A stretch of 64,000 nucleotides of DNA from Cydia pomonella (GCF_033807575.1 NC_084717.1:8495692-8559691), one strand, 5' to 3'; counted from the stretch's first letter, positions 33,980 to 44,892 are shown. A program made the numbers and translations. The notes: a model not told the origin generated them from the sequence alone.

Positions 33980-35859
33980 AGGTCTATATAATTTTCTTTA
34001 CCAAAAACCTTTATATGCAACAACAAATAAAAAACAAAGCACCTAAACAATACATTAATTTAAAAACGGAATAACCCAATATCCATTTACTGCTTATCTT
34101 TATGTTAATCGGAAGTCTGTTTTTAGGTCAAAGTAATAGTACTTATTAAATGTACCGATACCTACATAATTAACACTACCCATGTCCAATATTGCGCTTC
34201 ATTGACCTTTTATTCGACGAGTAGCTTGGCCCAAAATAGTCTGAAATGGAACTTTAATGAGATTTCTGTGAACGACTTCCCCAATGGTGCATAGCTCTGG
34301 TACCATTTGTACATGTACGTACATACACATGCCTTATGGCGGTCGTAATAGTTAATAGTATTTGACAGCTGACACGTTAGGTTAGGTTTTTGCCACGTCG
34401 AGCGCAATTGCTACTTTTTGTTTCTCCACCATGCACTGCACATCGGCACCCATGCGAATGAGTAAACATGGGACCTCAGGAACCCCCCTAAAAAAGGGGC
34501 CCTTTGTGGCTTGATTTAAAACTGTCCAACCAACATAAAATGCCAATGCGTGATCAAAGATCACTTAAAATAGTAAGTAGGTAAATTGATTGCAAACATG
34601 AGCTCCGAGCCTAAATTGCCTAGGTAAGAACAGTAAAGCAAATAATCAACGTGAGTGCAAAGGTAATCGATATTCAATACCATCCACTTCGTTTATTAGC
34701 CCTACTTGATGGTAACCTCCAAGCGTTCCATCGATCAACCGCGATGAAATTAGTGCATGCCCTTTCCCACGGAAACCCATTAAAACGCGATGAAAACCTT
34801 ATGAATGTGTCCGCTGCACTAAATCCATATTCTGCAGTTTGTGTACTAGGATTTTTAATTACTGGGAGTAAATTGCCTACAGTATAGGTGGCAAACATTT
34901 TAATGTTATTCAAACGTCGTAAAAGTATATCTTGGCGGCAGATCGGATAATCCGCCCGATCGTAAAGTTCCTGTGTAATGTTTTAATGGTAGTCACATTA
35001 AATAAATAGACAAGTAAGGATTAGGTTCGTTAAAGCCGTTCAGTTGCCCGAAGGGTCAACTGTCCGGAAATAGGAGTCCCGCGTAGCGGGGCTCCGTCAA
35101 CTCGGGGAATGAGACAATGATTATCACTTTTCACGATATGCCTAGGAATTTCGTGATCTGGCGGATATGACGATTGGCCGCCGACATATATCAGTAGAAC
35201 CAAATTAAACGTTTATTCAAGCTAATTAAAAATATTGTGCAAGTTTTAGGAGTTTTTAGATAATTATGTATGACTTTGTGTGTAAACAAAGCTCAAGCAC
35301 CCTAACTAAATATTAGACCAATAAATATTATTAATTTATAAAGGAAAGGGGCGCCGCGTTTACATCGTGTTAACCGCCGCGGTGGGTAGTAAACTTCACA
35401 AACGCCATGTTTTATTGTTCATGTTCGCCCGCTTCAGAAATGCCTCCTACATTCGGTGGTCGTCTGTTAAATGACACTTCATAAACCTTATTGCAAAGCA
35501 ATAAGGCCCACCAATGGGTTTGTTGTTCGTTCTTACATTCGGTGCTGACATTCCATTTCCAAGTTGACTCGAAAAACGCCTCAATCTGTGACGTGGGACG
35601 TCACTCGCTTACACAGCTGCTAGCTGCGCTCGACTCGATTCGACGTCAAACTCGAATTCATGATTTCTGTAGACATATATTAGCCTACGTTACACATAAC
35701 TTTATTGTAATTAAAAGACTGTTAGGTATTTAAAATAAAATAGAAAAGGAGAATATTCATAATGCTTAACAAAAAAATGAGATGTGACCTATTTTTCGTA
35801 GCGTTTTAACTAAAAACCATAGTTTCGTTAACCTTGACGATGGAGCCTTGTCTTGAAAA
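33980..35859. other. non-coding, no gene seen
   Basis: ORFs on both strands around 34650-34910 overlap each other and lack motifs. GC-richer patches lie at 35040-35110 and 35340-35420. No feature is supported. Confidence 0.4.
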
Positions 35860-35900
35860 CAGGGACTTCATAACCGAAAAATAACGATACCTTTATATAA

Positions 35901-35918
35901 CGGTATGACGTCATACCG
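35901..35918. promoter_or_regulatory. 18-bp perfect palindrome around TGACGTCA
   Basis: CGGTATGACGTCATACCG is fully self-complementary and centred on a consensus cAMP-response element. It sits inside a MITE. Confidence 0.5.
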
Positions 35919-36151
35919 GCTTAGTCCGAACCATTTAGGTACCAGAATAAATTTATTTCGCTACCGTTATTTTTTCGGGTACCTTAACCGCTTTCATAAA
36001 GGTACCCTATCAGCTTAGGCGTCGTTATCAAGCCGCCCGCGCCTTGCGCCAACTTGGTTCCTATTGGATGAAGCTGTCTATGTAACTGGAAGCCCGTAAG
36101 CCCTTTTGATTTTATTTAATACTATCAGTTTGGCTATAATAACGGTTAAAG

Positions 36152-36396
36152 CAGGGGTTCCCAAACTGTGCGCCGCGGCGCCCTGGTGCGCCGTAGAAAG
36201 TAAAGAGGGGCGCCGTGAGTTCTATCATTATCCGAAACCACAAATATTCGCGGGTACCTATTTGAGCGCTCGCATCGGTAAATAATATAGCGTCGTGTCA
36301 CTCTTTTTCGACCGTGATTTTAATTTTACAAGGGCGCCGTTGCAAAATACTAAACTCGTAACTGCGCCGCATGTTGAAAAAGATTGGGAACCCCTG
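36152..36396. mobile_element. 245-bp hAT MITE, copy 2 (nested)
   Basis: Same length as 30682-30926, with about three to four base differences by eye. The perfect 8-bp target duplication GGTTAAAG lies at 36144-36151 and 36397-36404. Confidence 0.95.
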
Positions 36397-36717
36397 GGTT
36401 AAAGTATATACCGGAAAAAATACCGGTACCATTATTTTAAAACGGTAGCGATACCTTTATATCGGAGCCGCGCGGCCTAACCGGTATAATGTATCGGTAT
36501 CGTAATTTAATACCGCTACCATACCGTTATACCGTAACCGACATCAGTCCCTGTGAAAACCCTTTGGTTCTACGACTTTTCAATTACGATGTTTTTTTTA
36601 ATTCGGTTTAAATTACATTTCACTTACCTGAGAAATATGTATAACTAACTGAATATTATTTTTACATCCAAACCAATCCAAATCCAAACTGGTATGTACA
36701 CAAGTACATACCAGTTT

Positions 36718-36744
36718 ATTTATATTATATATTGAATATTTATT

Positions 36745-36775
<31 letters not shown>

Positions 36776-37074
36776 GTATGCATTATTTTATGGTTATTTT
36801 TCTATCTATGTATATTTGTATCAATGTGTATTCAAAACGTGCATTTCATTAATTTCAGTGATTGTACACTTTTGTTTGTGTTTGTCATTCATTCACCGTT
36901 ACTTCTGTTTTACTCATTTCCTCAAAGGTTAACTGGAAGAGATCCCATACAGCGATAAGTTCGCCTTTGTTGTATTTAATTTACTCTGTAACTGTGTTTC
37001 TCGTGTTTTTATTTCTATGTACAATAACTTTATTGTACATAGAAATATATAGTTATACACATACATACATACAT
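36718..37074 (+). mobile_element. 5'-truncated LINE 3' end with 18-bp target duplication
   Basis: The 18-base direct repeat ACAAGTACATACCAGTTT flanks the insert at 36700-36717 and 37075-37092. The insert holds CTGGAAGAGATCCCATACAG, AAGTTCGCCTTTG and TGTACAATAACTTTATTGTA, with a CATA-repeat tail. This is target-primed reverse transcription of a LINE 3' end. A (TA)n run lies at about 36755-36775. Confidence 0.85.
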
Positions 37075-37092
37075 ACAAGTACATACCAGTTT

Positions 37093-38767
37093 GGATTGAA
37101 ATTCGTGGTTTCTATTTCAATTTCTTGAACTTTGCCATCATTTCAATGATCTGTTTTTACGCGCACTACAGACCGTCGCGCGTTTAACCAAATGTCGAAT
37201 AAAACACGACACGTAGCGAACTATCAATAACCGGGCGTTGTTTAAAATGCGCGCGTCGTCAGGGTTTTGGCACTTCGGCGCGAGCGCGGAATTTATTATG
37301 GTTTTATAGTATCCGTTTTGTTTTTGATGTATCGCTATTGATTGTGAAAAGAGAATCTCTAAATTTAATTCATTGAGATGATATGAGAAAATGTTATTTT
37401 AATGTGGTAAAATTATTTCAGAATTGAATAACAAATGCTAGACTGGGCAAAATTAGGTATCTGATAGATAATCTAGAGACGAGGTACATTAACGAAAAAC
37501 AAATCTTTGAAACGTCTGACAGCGCACAAAAGTTGATTTACGTATTACCTACAACATTTAATAAATGTGTACTTGGAAAATGTAATTCATTTGTAAACGC
37601 ATAAGAAATGTTAAATTACGAAGATTACTGCAATTGGCATTAAGGAAAGATTTCACACATCTTTTGTTCTCAGCAGATTATGTGTTAAGCGCTGGATAAC
37701 TATTTTGCATTTCCTGGACCATACAATACAAAACAACTAACCTCCTACTTTATCTAATAACTTTGGCTGCCACCGCCCGATTGGGGATGGAACGTGCCGC
37801 GTAAAGGTCATACGAGCCCTGGAGAGCGTAGGCGTAAGAACATCATGTTATTGCACTACCCTTAATATCCCGGCCGACGCGAATTTTAGGTTGCTGTTCC
37901 GTTAAAGATATTCGAGATTAAACGGTCAGTGAGAAAAAATTACTACAAACATATTTCCTCATTTAACGCTTTACAAAGAGACCTAGATGTATGTGGTTCT
38001 TGTCGGTTTTGCGGTTGCATTGTATTGCATATCGAGAACTGTTGAGCAGAAGCAATGAAATAAACGAAACTATTTGTTTAATCAGCATAATGTATTTATA
38101 CCCTTGGCCTTTAGTTTACGCATCTTAGTACGTATCTCGTAGATAATCGCCTTAGGCAAGTACATTTTCTAGAGCAGACTTATTTTTCTCGTGCGTGACT
38201 AGATTTTGTGGATGTAGCGTGCCAACACAAATGAAAGACTCCAAATCGTATGCGGTACATGAAAATAACATGTTTATAGCATAATCTGTTGAGAAGGAAA
38301 ACGGAATTCTGTGAAACTTGCTGTAAGTTTCTATAAATATTCAATGGCTGAATGTGGGTATTTTATCTTGCACATTTTCTTTATCGCAAATGCGAAATAA
38401 CGTTATTTTTAACTTAAACGCGTGGAAGGAAAATGTTTGTACAAGAAAGTCAACATCGCTTGTAACTTTTTCACCAAATTTCAGTTTTTTTAATTAGAAA
38501 AAGCCCCTTGTGATAATCTTTTACGTAATTAAAATATTATTATGTTCATTTCGCAATAGATTGCAAAGAAGTTAAATATACCGACACAAATATCACGCAT
38601 TATATCGAATTTTTTATAAAAGAAAATATGCAGCGTATTTCCTCTCTAATTCATAAAATTAAAAATGTGCAAAAAATTAGAAATTTTCTGAACTAAACTA
38701 CACATTAAACAGGGGTAAATAACATAAGTGAAATGAGGCTCGGCTCGGGTGGGTTCCATTTTGACAG
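37093..38767. other. non-coding, no gene seen
   Basis: AT-rich with a GC-richer block at 37160-37280. It lies in the putative long intron, just before the candidate last exon. Confidence 0.4.
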
Positions 38768-38867
38768 CTCGCCTCCCCGCCGTCCCGCTAACACCAATCT
38801 ACAAGTGGAACGACGCCCCCGCGTCAACCGCCATCGAATGTCCAAGGATCTTTCACTATCATTATAG
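38768..38867 (+). CDS. tentative last coding exon
   Basis: A GC-rich pocket preceded by CCATTTTGACAG. Joined to exon 2 (phase 2, GG|C = Gly), it reads SPPRRPANTNLQVERRPRVN and RHRMSKDLSLSL, and stops at TAG 38865-38867. AATAAA follows at 38961-38966, about 95 bases on. The predicted tail is strongly basic. The acceptor pyrimidine tract is only moderate, and another forward frame is also open here. The call rests on phase, composition and poly(A) signal together. Confidence 0.28.
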
Positions 38868-38960
38868 CAATAATCGTCTGAAATATACATTTACTTTCAC
38901 TGCCATATTTGTACACAATGGGAACACGGGTATGTTGCTGCTTGGACACGGTAGGCATTG

Positions 38961-38966
38961 AATAAA
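38961..38966 (+). terminator. poly(A) signal AATAAA
   Basis: Consensus hexamer downstream of the tentative last exon. Common by chance in AT-rich DNA. Confidence 0.25.
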
Positions 38967-38967
38967 T

Positions 38968-40870
38968 TAATACTTCTACATCGAACGGAACTCGGAACTC
39001 GGCTTGATTTATATGTAATTGACCATATTGCGGTTTTAAGGGAAGGATATCAATTAGCTTGCTCTTTTAGGAAAAATGATTTCCCTTTGAATACAGCTTG
39101 TCCGCCCAAATACGGATTAATTTACAAAAGCTTCCAATGGGTATAAAAATATTGAAGCCAGACCGTGTGAAAAGAAAGTGGCTTTCGTTCACTGGAATCA
39201 TTATTCTTTGTAGAAAATGAAAAGCCAACATATACAATGCCTTCAAAACCCTCTGATCTGACAATTTAGCTCTACTACAGTAGGATACCTCGTCCTGCCT
39301 ACGCAATGTATAAACATAGGCCATAACACAGGTTTCCAATCACTTTGTACCCAAGATTGACATTTAAATATTAACATCAGGGATCGACGGTGAAAGGCGT
39401 ACCATTAAATGTATACAGATTGCGGAACTCTAATTAGGTACTAACACTTCCCATGCTGGGTTATTATTAATGCTACCGCTATTACGCCTTCTAGACACAG
39501 TGAATTAATTTAATCAGTAATCTCAGGACCCAGTATTTCTATGTATAGGTCTAGTCTTCTGTGTGACTAATCCTAAAGTTCTCCAATATTAAAATTCATT
39601 CATTCATTCAATATGACTTGACTCGGTCAAGGGCACTGTGGGCTCCCCTTTCTCTCAAAGTATTCTTACTTTTTCTACATAAAGCAGTCGGCGGAAGGGC
39701 TATGTGGGCTGTTCGATTCTCATATTTCTTGATGGTGTCATATCTATTGCAAAATTAGCGTTATCGTCACACTTCGTACCTATCTGCGACATTATTTTAG
39801 TCAACTTCACAAGGATCAAAAGGCGTCCATTCCTGCTCAGTCAGGAAACATGAGCCCATTTGCTTATCTTCACTCAAAAACGCCCCGATCTTCTTCGCTT
39901 TTCCTGTCACCGTGCACAAGGACTCCTCTCATCTGGAACAGCCACCTTTTCCCAGTGGAAGCACAGTACTGTTCCAAGTATTTTTACTGTAACCCCTTAT
40001 GTAAACAGATTTGATTTTATCTGTAACAGTAGGTGTAACATTCGTTAACGTTCCTTTAACATAACGTGCTACACACGCTAATGGCTCCGAATGTTTGTTT
40101 AACCGAAACAGATATTGTTGTGTTAATAGCTGATGAAATAAATTAAATGGAAAACACTCACCCGGCATGTGTGGTTTTTGAGACATGAAGTTGATTTAGT
40201 TATTATAAAAAGTAAACTATATTAAGTCAACTCTAGCAAGGTTCTACTCTTATAAATAAATAGACATACTGTAGCTTTCTTTAGGGATGATACCAGCATT
40301 ATTAGGGTTCGCTTAGGACACAACTCATCGGAAAGCATTTTTTTTTTAAATTACGGGTACATAATATCGATGTTAATTTAAAACATTACGCAAAATAGAA
40401 ACGTCTGCAGTGTTGCAAATCAGTAGGTAGATTAAATATAAGGTTATATCATTGTTGATAATGATAAGATAATAAATTTCACTTACGCGCAATAAGGAAT
40501 AAATAATCTTTAATTTTCCTCTCAAGGCCGCTTGGTGAAATAATTTGGCATTCACATTCGCTATGTTTGTTTTGTACAGGTGTATGTTAAAGCCGCGGTG
40601 GCCTTGGAATTGGAACCAACGATTTTAACATTTTGATTGTCAAACAATGACGAGACGAAATTACTGCATAAAATAACGAATTACTTTGGTAATGTTATGT
40701 TTGTGTTTAGTTTCGATTACATAGAAGGTATCTTAAACGGTTTATTGGCTTCTATATTCTCGGTTGTATTTGATTTTCCAGATCTCAAAGGTTATCTGGA
40801 AAGGTCTCCTATTGGTTGCCCCTTTTTTTTGTCTGTTATTTTTTTAAGGTACCTACATTTTGTGTAAGCA
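38968..40870. other. non-coding, minor retroelement traces
   Basis: A (CATT)n tail lies near 39597-39615. A weak match to the 'GGAAGAGATC..' LINE tail lies at 40790-40850. No gene is supported. Confidence 0.4.
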
Positions 40871-40871
40871 C

Positions 40872-41275
40872 GGGGGCGTCTAATAATTACGTGAGGGCTT
40901 CAGCGGGGAGGGAGTTAAGCCGAATCTCACTAAATCTCACGTGGGGGAGAGGAGTTTTGGCAAATCGCACGTAGTTCTTTTTTCGGGCCAAGAATAGTGT
41001 AAAAACTAAATAAGAGAATCATTAACATAAAGTAAAACATGTTTCTAGGTTTGTTTGTTTCTTAAAATATGTAAACAAAAGTAAAGACTAGTAGGTGAGA
41101 TCTACTAGTCTTTACTAGGTACTCTTAATAAAAATAATAAAAATACTCAAGATACAAAATTTGTAAGACCTCTCGCGAAATTTAGGGGGGAAGGGGGAGA
41201 TGGTTGAGACAAATCCTACGACATCTCTACTCAAGAAATCCTCAAAAACACGTCACGTAATTAATGGACGCCCCC
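40872..41275. mobile_element. 404-bp inverted-repeat element
   Basis: The left end GGGGGCGTCTAATAATTACG and, read inward from the right, GGGGGCGTCCATTAATTACG are terminal inverted repeats. An internal palindrome AGTAAAGACTAGTAG/CTACTAGTCTTTACT lies near 41081-41118. I recognise the family from insect genomes. No ORF. Confidence 0.8.
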
Positions 41276-41786
41276 AATCTACAATAAATATTTTTGTATT
41301 GAAATTTTAATAAGTATTTGTAATGTACTCAGAAATGTCGTGTTGGGTCAGTCAGCCAGAATGTCGGATAGTTTAATTAATTATTTCCAAATTTATTCAT
41401 GGCGGGTATTGTTACGAATACGAACACGCATTGCCCGAGTGATCGTTAAATTGTTAAATTTAAATTCCATTAATACATTTGTATGATAACAAAGGCAGTA
41501 AATGCGAAATAGTGTTAAATTTGCACTTTGAAATAACTAATTAAGGAATACCTACTCATATAATACAAGATTAATTGCTTTTAGTAATACGGAAAATTAG
41601 TTTAAATTCTACGATACCTTCACCGTAGCGCACAATATCAGAAATCTCGACACAAATAACAGTGACGTTACCTACACTACATCGTATTCATATTCCTTTA
41701 TTGATAAAATTACAAATTTTACGTGTCAAAAGGGTAATACATATAATTAGATCGATGTCAATTGAAGTACAATTAAGATAATAATA
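41276..41786. other. non-coding, no gene seen
   Basis: AT-rich DNA. Confidence 0.5.
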
Positions 41787-42030
41787 ATCATATTCAAGTA
41801 CAATAAAATAAAACAATATAAAAATAATCAAAACAATTCAAATATCCAATAAATTAAATTAAATCATTATTATAATATTCTGACATGTCATAAAAGTCAT
41901 AATTATCAAATTCAAGTAATATAAAATATAACAATATAAAAATAATCAACACAATTCAGATATCCAATAAATTAAATTAAATTAAAATTATAATCATTGT
42001 TTAATATTCTGACATGTCATAAAAGGCATT
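41787..42030. repeat. AT-rich tandem duplication
   Basis: Two units of ~115 and ~130 bp share AACAATATAAAAATAATCAA, ATCCAATAAATTAAATTAAA and ATTCTGACATGTCATAAAAG. Unit 2 starts at about 41902. Confidence 0.85.
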
Positions 42031-42723
42031 TGTAGTTAGCCATTTTTTTAATCGAGTGAAAGAATATCAGATCATTTTCAATATTTTTTATGTAGTCGGT
42101 TGTTGTCGTTATATTGGCATAGTTTTTTTGTGGAGCGACATAGCAATTTATTAGTGCGTATCCAGTCCAGAGCCAGACGAGTGGCCAGTCGCGTCTGGTT
42201 AGTAGGGCGATGGGCGGGCCGCCGCGGCAAGTCGCGACTTAGCGTCGGCTCTTTAGTCTCTATTTATTTATAAAACATTTTATATCGAATGTGCGCTCGT
42301 TCCTAGTACTCGCGATTAGTAGGTTTTAACTTAACTGACATGCTATTTAAGCGCCACGGCACGGCATAAATAGTTTTGGAAATATAGAAAACGATTACTC
42401 TCTAAACATTTACGACGCCATTTCATTAGAGTTTTTTTTATATATAATTACACGCGCTAATAGCAATAAATACTACCGTTTTTTATTGTATAGTAAGGAG
42501 ATTAACTGAACACGCAGGCAATCGTTCTCACGCGATTGATTATGCTGTTAATTGCTTAACACTTCAGACTGACTGATCTCTGCGATTTACAAGATGGCTC
42601 AAAATTACGTTGACAATTTTTTTACTGCTGCATATTGTTTTCTCTTTTTTTTAATGATCGTAGTTTTAATTTGTAATGTTATTTCGTAAAAGACGTTTAA
42701 GTCATAAACATTTTTTTGTCAAC
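42031..42723. other. non-coding with a GC-rich pocket
   Basis: The pocket at 42160-42260 is GC-rich (GATGGGCGGGCCGCCGCGG) in otherwise AT-rich DNA and contains the short inverted repeat CCAGACG/CGTCTGG. No long frame is open across it. Confidence 0.4.
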
Positions 42724-42724
42724 G

Positions 42725-44886
42725 TTAGTTAGTTAGTTCGTGCTTCTGGGCATTTTCCGCAAATCGACAACCATTGTGCCTATTTTGCGTGAAACGAGGT
42801 AGCGCTACTCTAACCACCCCAGCTCCTCCACGAAGCCTAGCAAAGTTTTCAGGTTGCTAATTGCCTCTCCTAGTGTGCACGGATTCCCTAGGTATTTGTT
42901 CCTGTATACTTCTACCTGTTTGCAGTCTAGGAGAATATGTTTTGTTGTTTCTTCTTCTTCCATGCACGCTCTGCACATGGGGCTGTCTGTTTTACCCATA
43001 TTGTGTAGGTGTTTGTTAAGTGTGTTATGTCCTGTAATTAATCCTACTATTTTACGTAGTTGATGTCTAGGTGTTTTCAGTAGTATTTTGGTGAGTTTGT
43101 GGTTCAGTTCCGGTAGAAAATCCTTGGTCTGCCTGCATGTGTCCATTTCCTTCCAGTATTTATTGTGCAGTTGTCTGTGATGTAGGTCTAGCTGGTTGTG
43201 TATATAGGATATTGGTAGGGGTATGATGGGCTCGGGTCCATATGCCGGCGTTTCTGAGCCTTTCCTGGCCAGTTCGTCCGCTGCATCGTTTCCTCTTGAT
43301 CCACTATGCCCCTTTATCCATTGAATTGTCACTTTGTTGCCTTCTTTGCTCACTTCCGTGAGGCTTCGATGACATTCGAGTATGAGTTCTGAATTAAGTT
43401 TGTCGCTGCATAGCGCTTGTAGTACTGATTTACTGTCTGACAGTATTAGTATATTTTCGTGTTTCGTCTGTCGTCTTGTTATAGCATTGCAAGCTTCTAT
43501 TATTCCCACACATTCAGCTTGGAATACCGTGTTATGTTCTCCCAGGGGTTTTGAGATGTGTATGTTCAGGTCCTCCGAGAAGACACCACATCCTGTCCCT
43601 TTAAATGTTTTTGAGCCGTCTGTGAATATTCTTAGGTTTGTTTGGTCTAGTCCTTCTTTAGGATCTTCTGTTAATGATATGGCGTATTCTTTCCAGAAGA
43701 TCATAGTTTTTGGTGTTTTGTCGATGGGCGCCTCCAGCATGGGTAGTTTTGAGATCATATTTTCATAGATCTTCTTGTGCGATAAGCTGAGGGATGTCCA
43801 TAGGTTTAGCTTTTTCAACCGAAGAGCCGTGGCAGCCGCTTCTTTTTGTATATATATGTGTAATGGTAGGAGTCCTAGCATTATTTCTAGCGCCGCAGTC
43901 GGAGTAGTTCTCATACAGCCCGTCGCAGCCACACATGCTAGTCTTTGTGTTTTGTTTAGTTTGTCTATTACTGTGGTTAGCTGGGTGCGGGGCCACCATA
44001 CGACCGAGCCATAGCTGATCATTGGCATTATTACCATTTTGTATAGCCACAGTATGATGTGAGGAGCAAGTCCCCATCTCTTGCCCACCATCCTCCGGCA
44101 TTGCCAAAAGGCTACTGTTGCTTTGTTTAGTTTATTGTCCAGGTGTTTATTCCAGTTCAGTCTATCATCCAGGATTATGCCTAGGTATTTTACATCCTTT
44201 GAAAGTGTCAATCTTGTGCCAAAAAGGGTTGGCAGTTCGTATGTACCCAGTTTTCGTTTGTGTGTGAAGAGAATTGTGTCGGTCTTTTTTGGGTTTACCG
44301 ATAGGTCATTCTCCTTGCACCATTTCTCTACTATTTTCAGTGCTGTCTGTGTGAGATCACACAGTGTGTTTATTACTAGGCCGCTGATTAGTATTACTAA
44401 GTCATCTGCGTACCCTATAGTCATAAAATGTTTGTTGTTTAATTTTGTTATCAATTCGTTCACCACCAGGTTCCATAGCAGTGGTGAGAGTACTCCTCCC
44501 TGGGGGCATCCTCTCATGACTAGTGCTTGATGAGTTTGGTTTTCGGATAGTTTTATTATTCTCTGTCTTAACATATTCATTATCCATTCGGTTACGAGTG
44601 GATTGGTTCTATGTCTTTGTAATGCTTGCTGAATGCTGCTAAAGTTTGTCTTGTCAAAGGCCCCTTCTATGTCGATGAAGGTGCCTAGGCATGAATTCTT
44701 CCTTGCTAGCGCATTCTCTATGTTGCTTACTACAGCATGGAGAGCTGAGTCAGTTGATTTCCCTTGACTGTAGGCGTGTTGGTTTGGATGGATTTCTATG
44801 TTTTTTAGGGCCGTGTCCTTCAGTTTTGTCAACGTATTTTTGGACCAATCTGGAGATATGTGCTTGAACGACGATCGGTTTAAAGT
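42725..44886 (-). mobile_element. 5'-truncated LINE with RT-RNase H ORF and (TAAC)n tail
   Basis: On the minus strand the element runs from about 44886 to the tail at 42738-42725. The tail is about three and a half TAAC units (TTAGTTAGTTAGTT on the + strand). The endonuclease and N-terminal RT regions are missing. The 5' break lies within ~10 bp of a MITE. Confidence 0.85.
42805..44832 (-). CDS. non-LTR reverse transcriptase-RNase H polyprotein fragment
   Basis: An uninterrupted 675-codon frame, counted from a TTG; it stays open ~16 codons upstream (HISPDWSKNT) before a stop near 44885. RT motif A is TFIDIEGAFD (residues 51-60), followed by RGCPQGGVLSPLLW (107-120) and the catalytic GYADDL (140-145). 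A thumb/linker follows. The RNase H domain is at about 400-525, with Asp405 (FTDGS), Glu440, Asp466 (LSDSKS) and Asp516 (GNDAAD), all four acidic residues present. The C-terminus has a CRAC-x-H-x-C type zinc motif (CRACMEEEETTKHILLDC). RT plus RNase H without a Jockey-type ending suggests the R1/LOA/I group; the clade is uncertain. The gene has lost its true start and endonuclease, so it is not autonomous, but the frame is fresh. Confidence 0.92.
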   Translation of the reverse strand: MTKLKDTALKNIEIHPNQHAYSQGKSTDSALHAVVSNIENALARKNSCLGTFIDIEGAFDKTNFSSIQQALQRHRTNPLVTEWIMNMLRQRIIKLSENQTHQALVMRGCPQGGVLSPLLWNLVVNELITKLNNKHFMTIGYADDLVILISGLVINTLCDLTQTALKIVEKWCKENDLSVNPKKTDTILFTHKRKLGTYELPTLFGTRLTLSKDVKYLGIILDDRLNWNKHLDNKLNKATVAFWQCRRMVGKRWGLAPHIILWLYKMVIMPMISYGSVVWWPRTQLTTVIDKLNKTQRLACVAATGCMRTTPTAALEIMLGLLPLHIYIQKEAAATALRLKKLNLWTSLSLSHKKIYENMISKLPMLEAPIDKTPKTMIFWKEYAISLTEDPKEGLDQTNLRIFTDGSKTFKGTGCGVFSEDLNIHISKPLGEHNTVFQAECVGIIEACNAITRRQTKHENILILSDSKSVLQALCSDKLNSELILECHRSLTEVSKEGNKVTIQWIKGHSGSRGNDAADELARKGSETPAYGPEPIIPLPISYIHNQLDLHHRQLHNKYWKEMDTCRQTKDFLPELNHKLTKILLKTPRHQLRKIVGLITGHNTLNKHLHNMGKTDSPMCRACMEEEETTKHILLDCKQVEVYRNKYLGNPCTLGEAISNLKTLLGFVEELGWLE

Positions 44887-44892
44887 TTAAGA

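Larger units (their letters stand above)
35860..36553. mobile_element. hAT-like MITE (CAGGGACT ends), interrupted
   Basis: CAGGGACTTCATAACCG at the left and AGTCCCTG at the right are inverted. The interior is full of CGGTA/TACCG motifs in both directions. The flanks TTGAAAAC and GTGAAAAC may be a 7-of-8 target duplication, if the terminal C is counted as flank. The 245-bp MITE at 36152-36396 is inserted inside it. Confidence 0.65.

Noticed and set aside
34651..34913. Overlapping ORFs on both strands
   Set aside because: Mutually antisense, no motif, no expression signal. Could be chance.
43382..44530. Several + strand ORFs of 79-149 codons
   Set aside because: Antisense shadows of the reverse transcriptase ORF.
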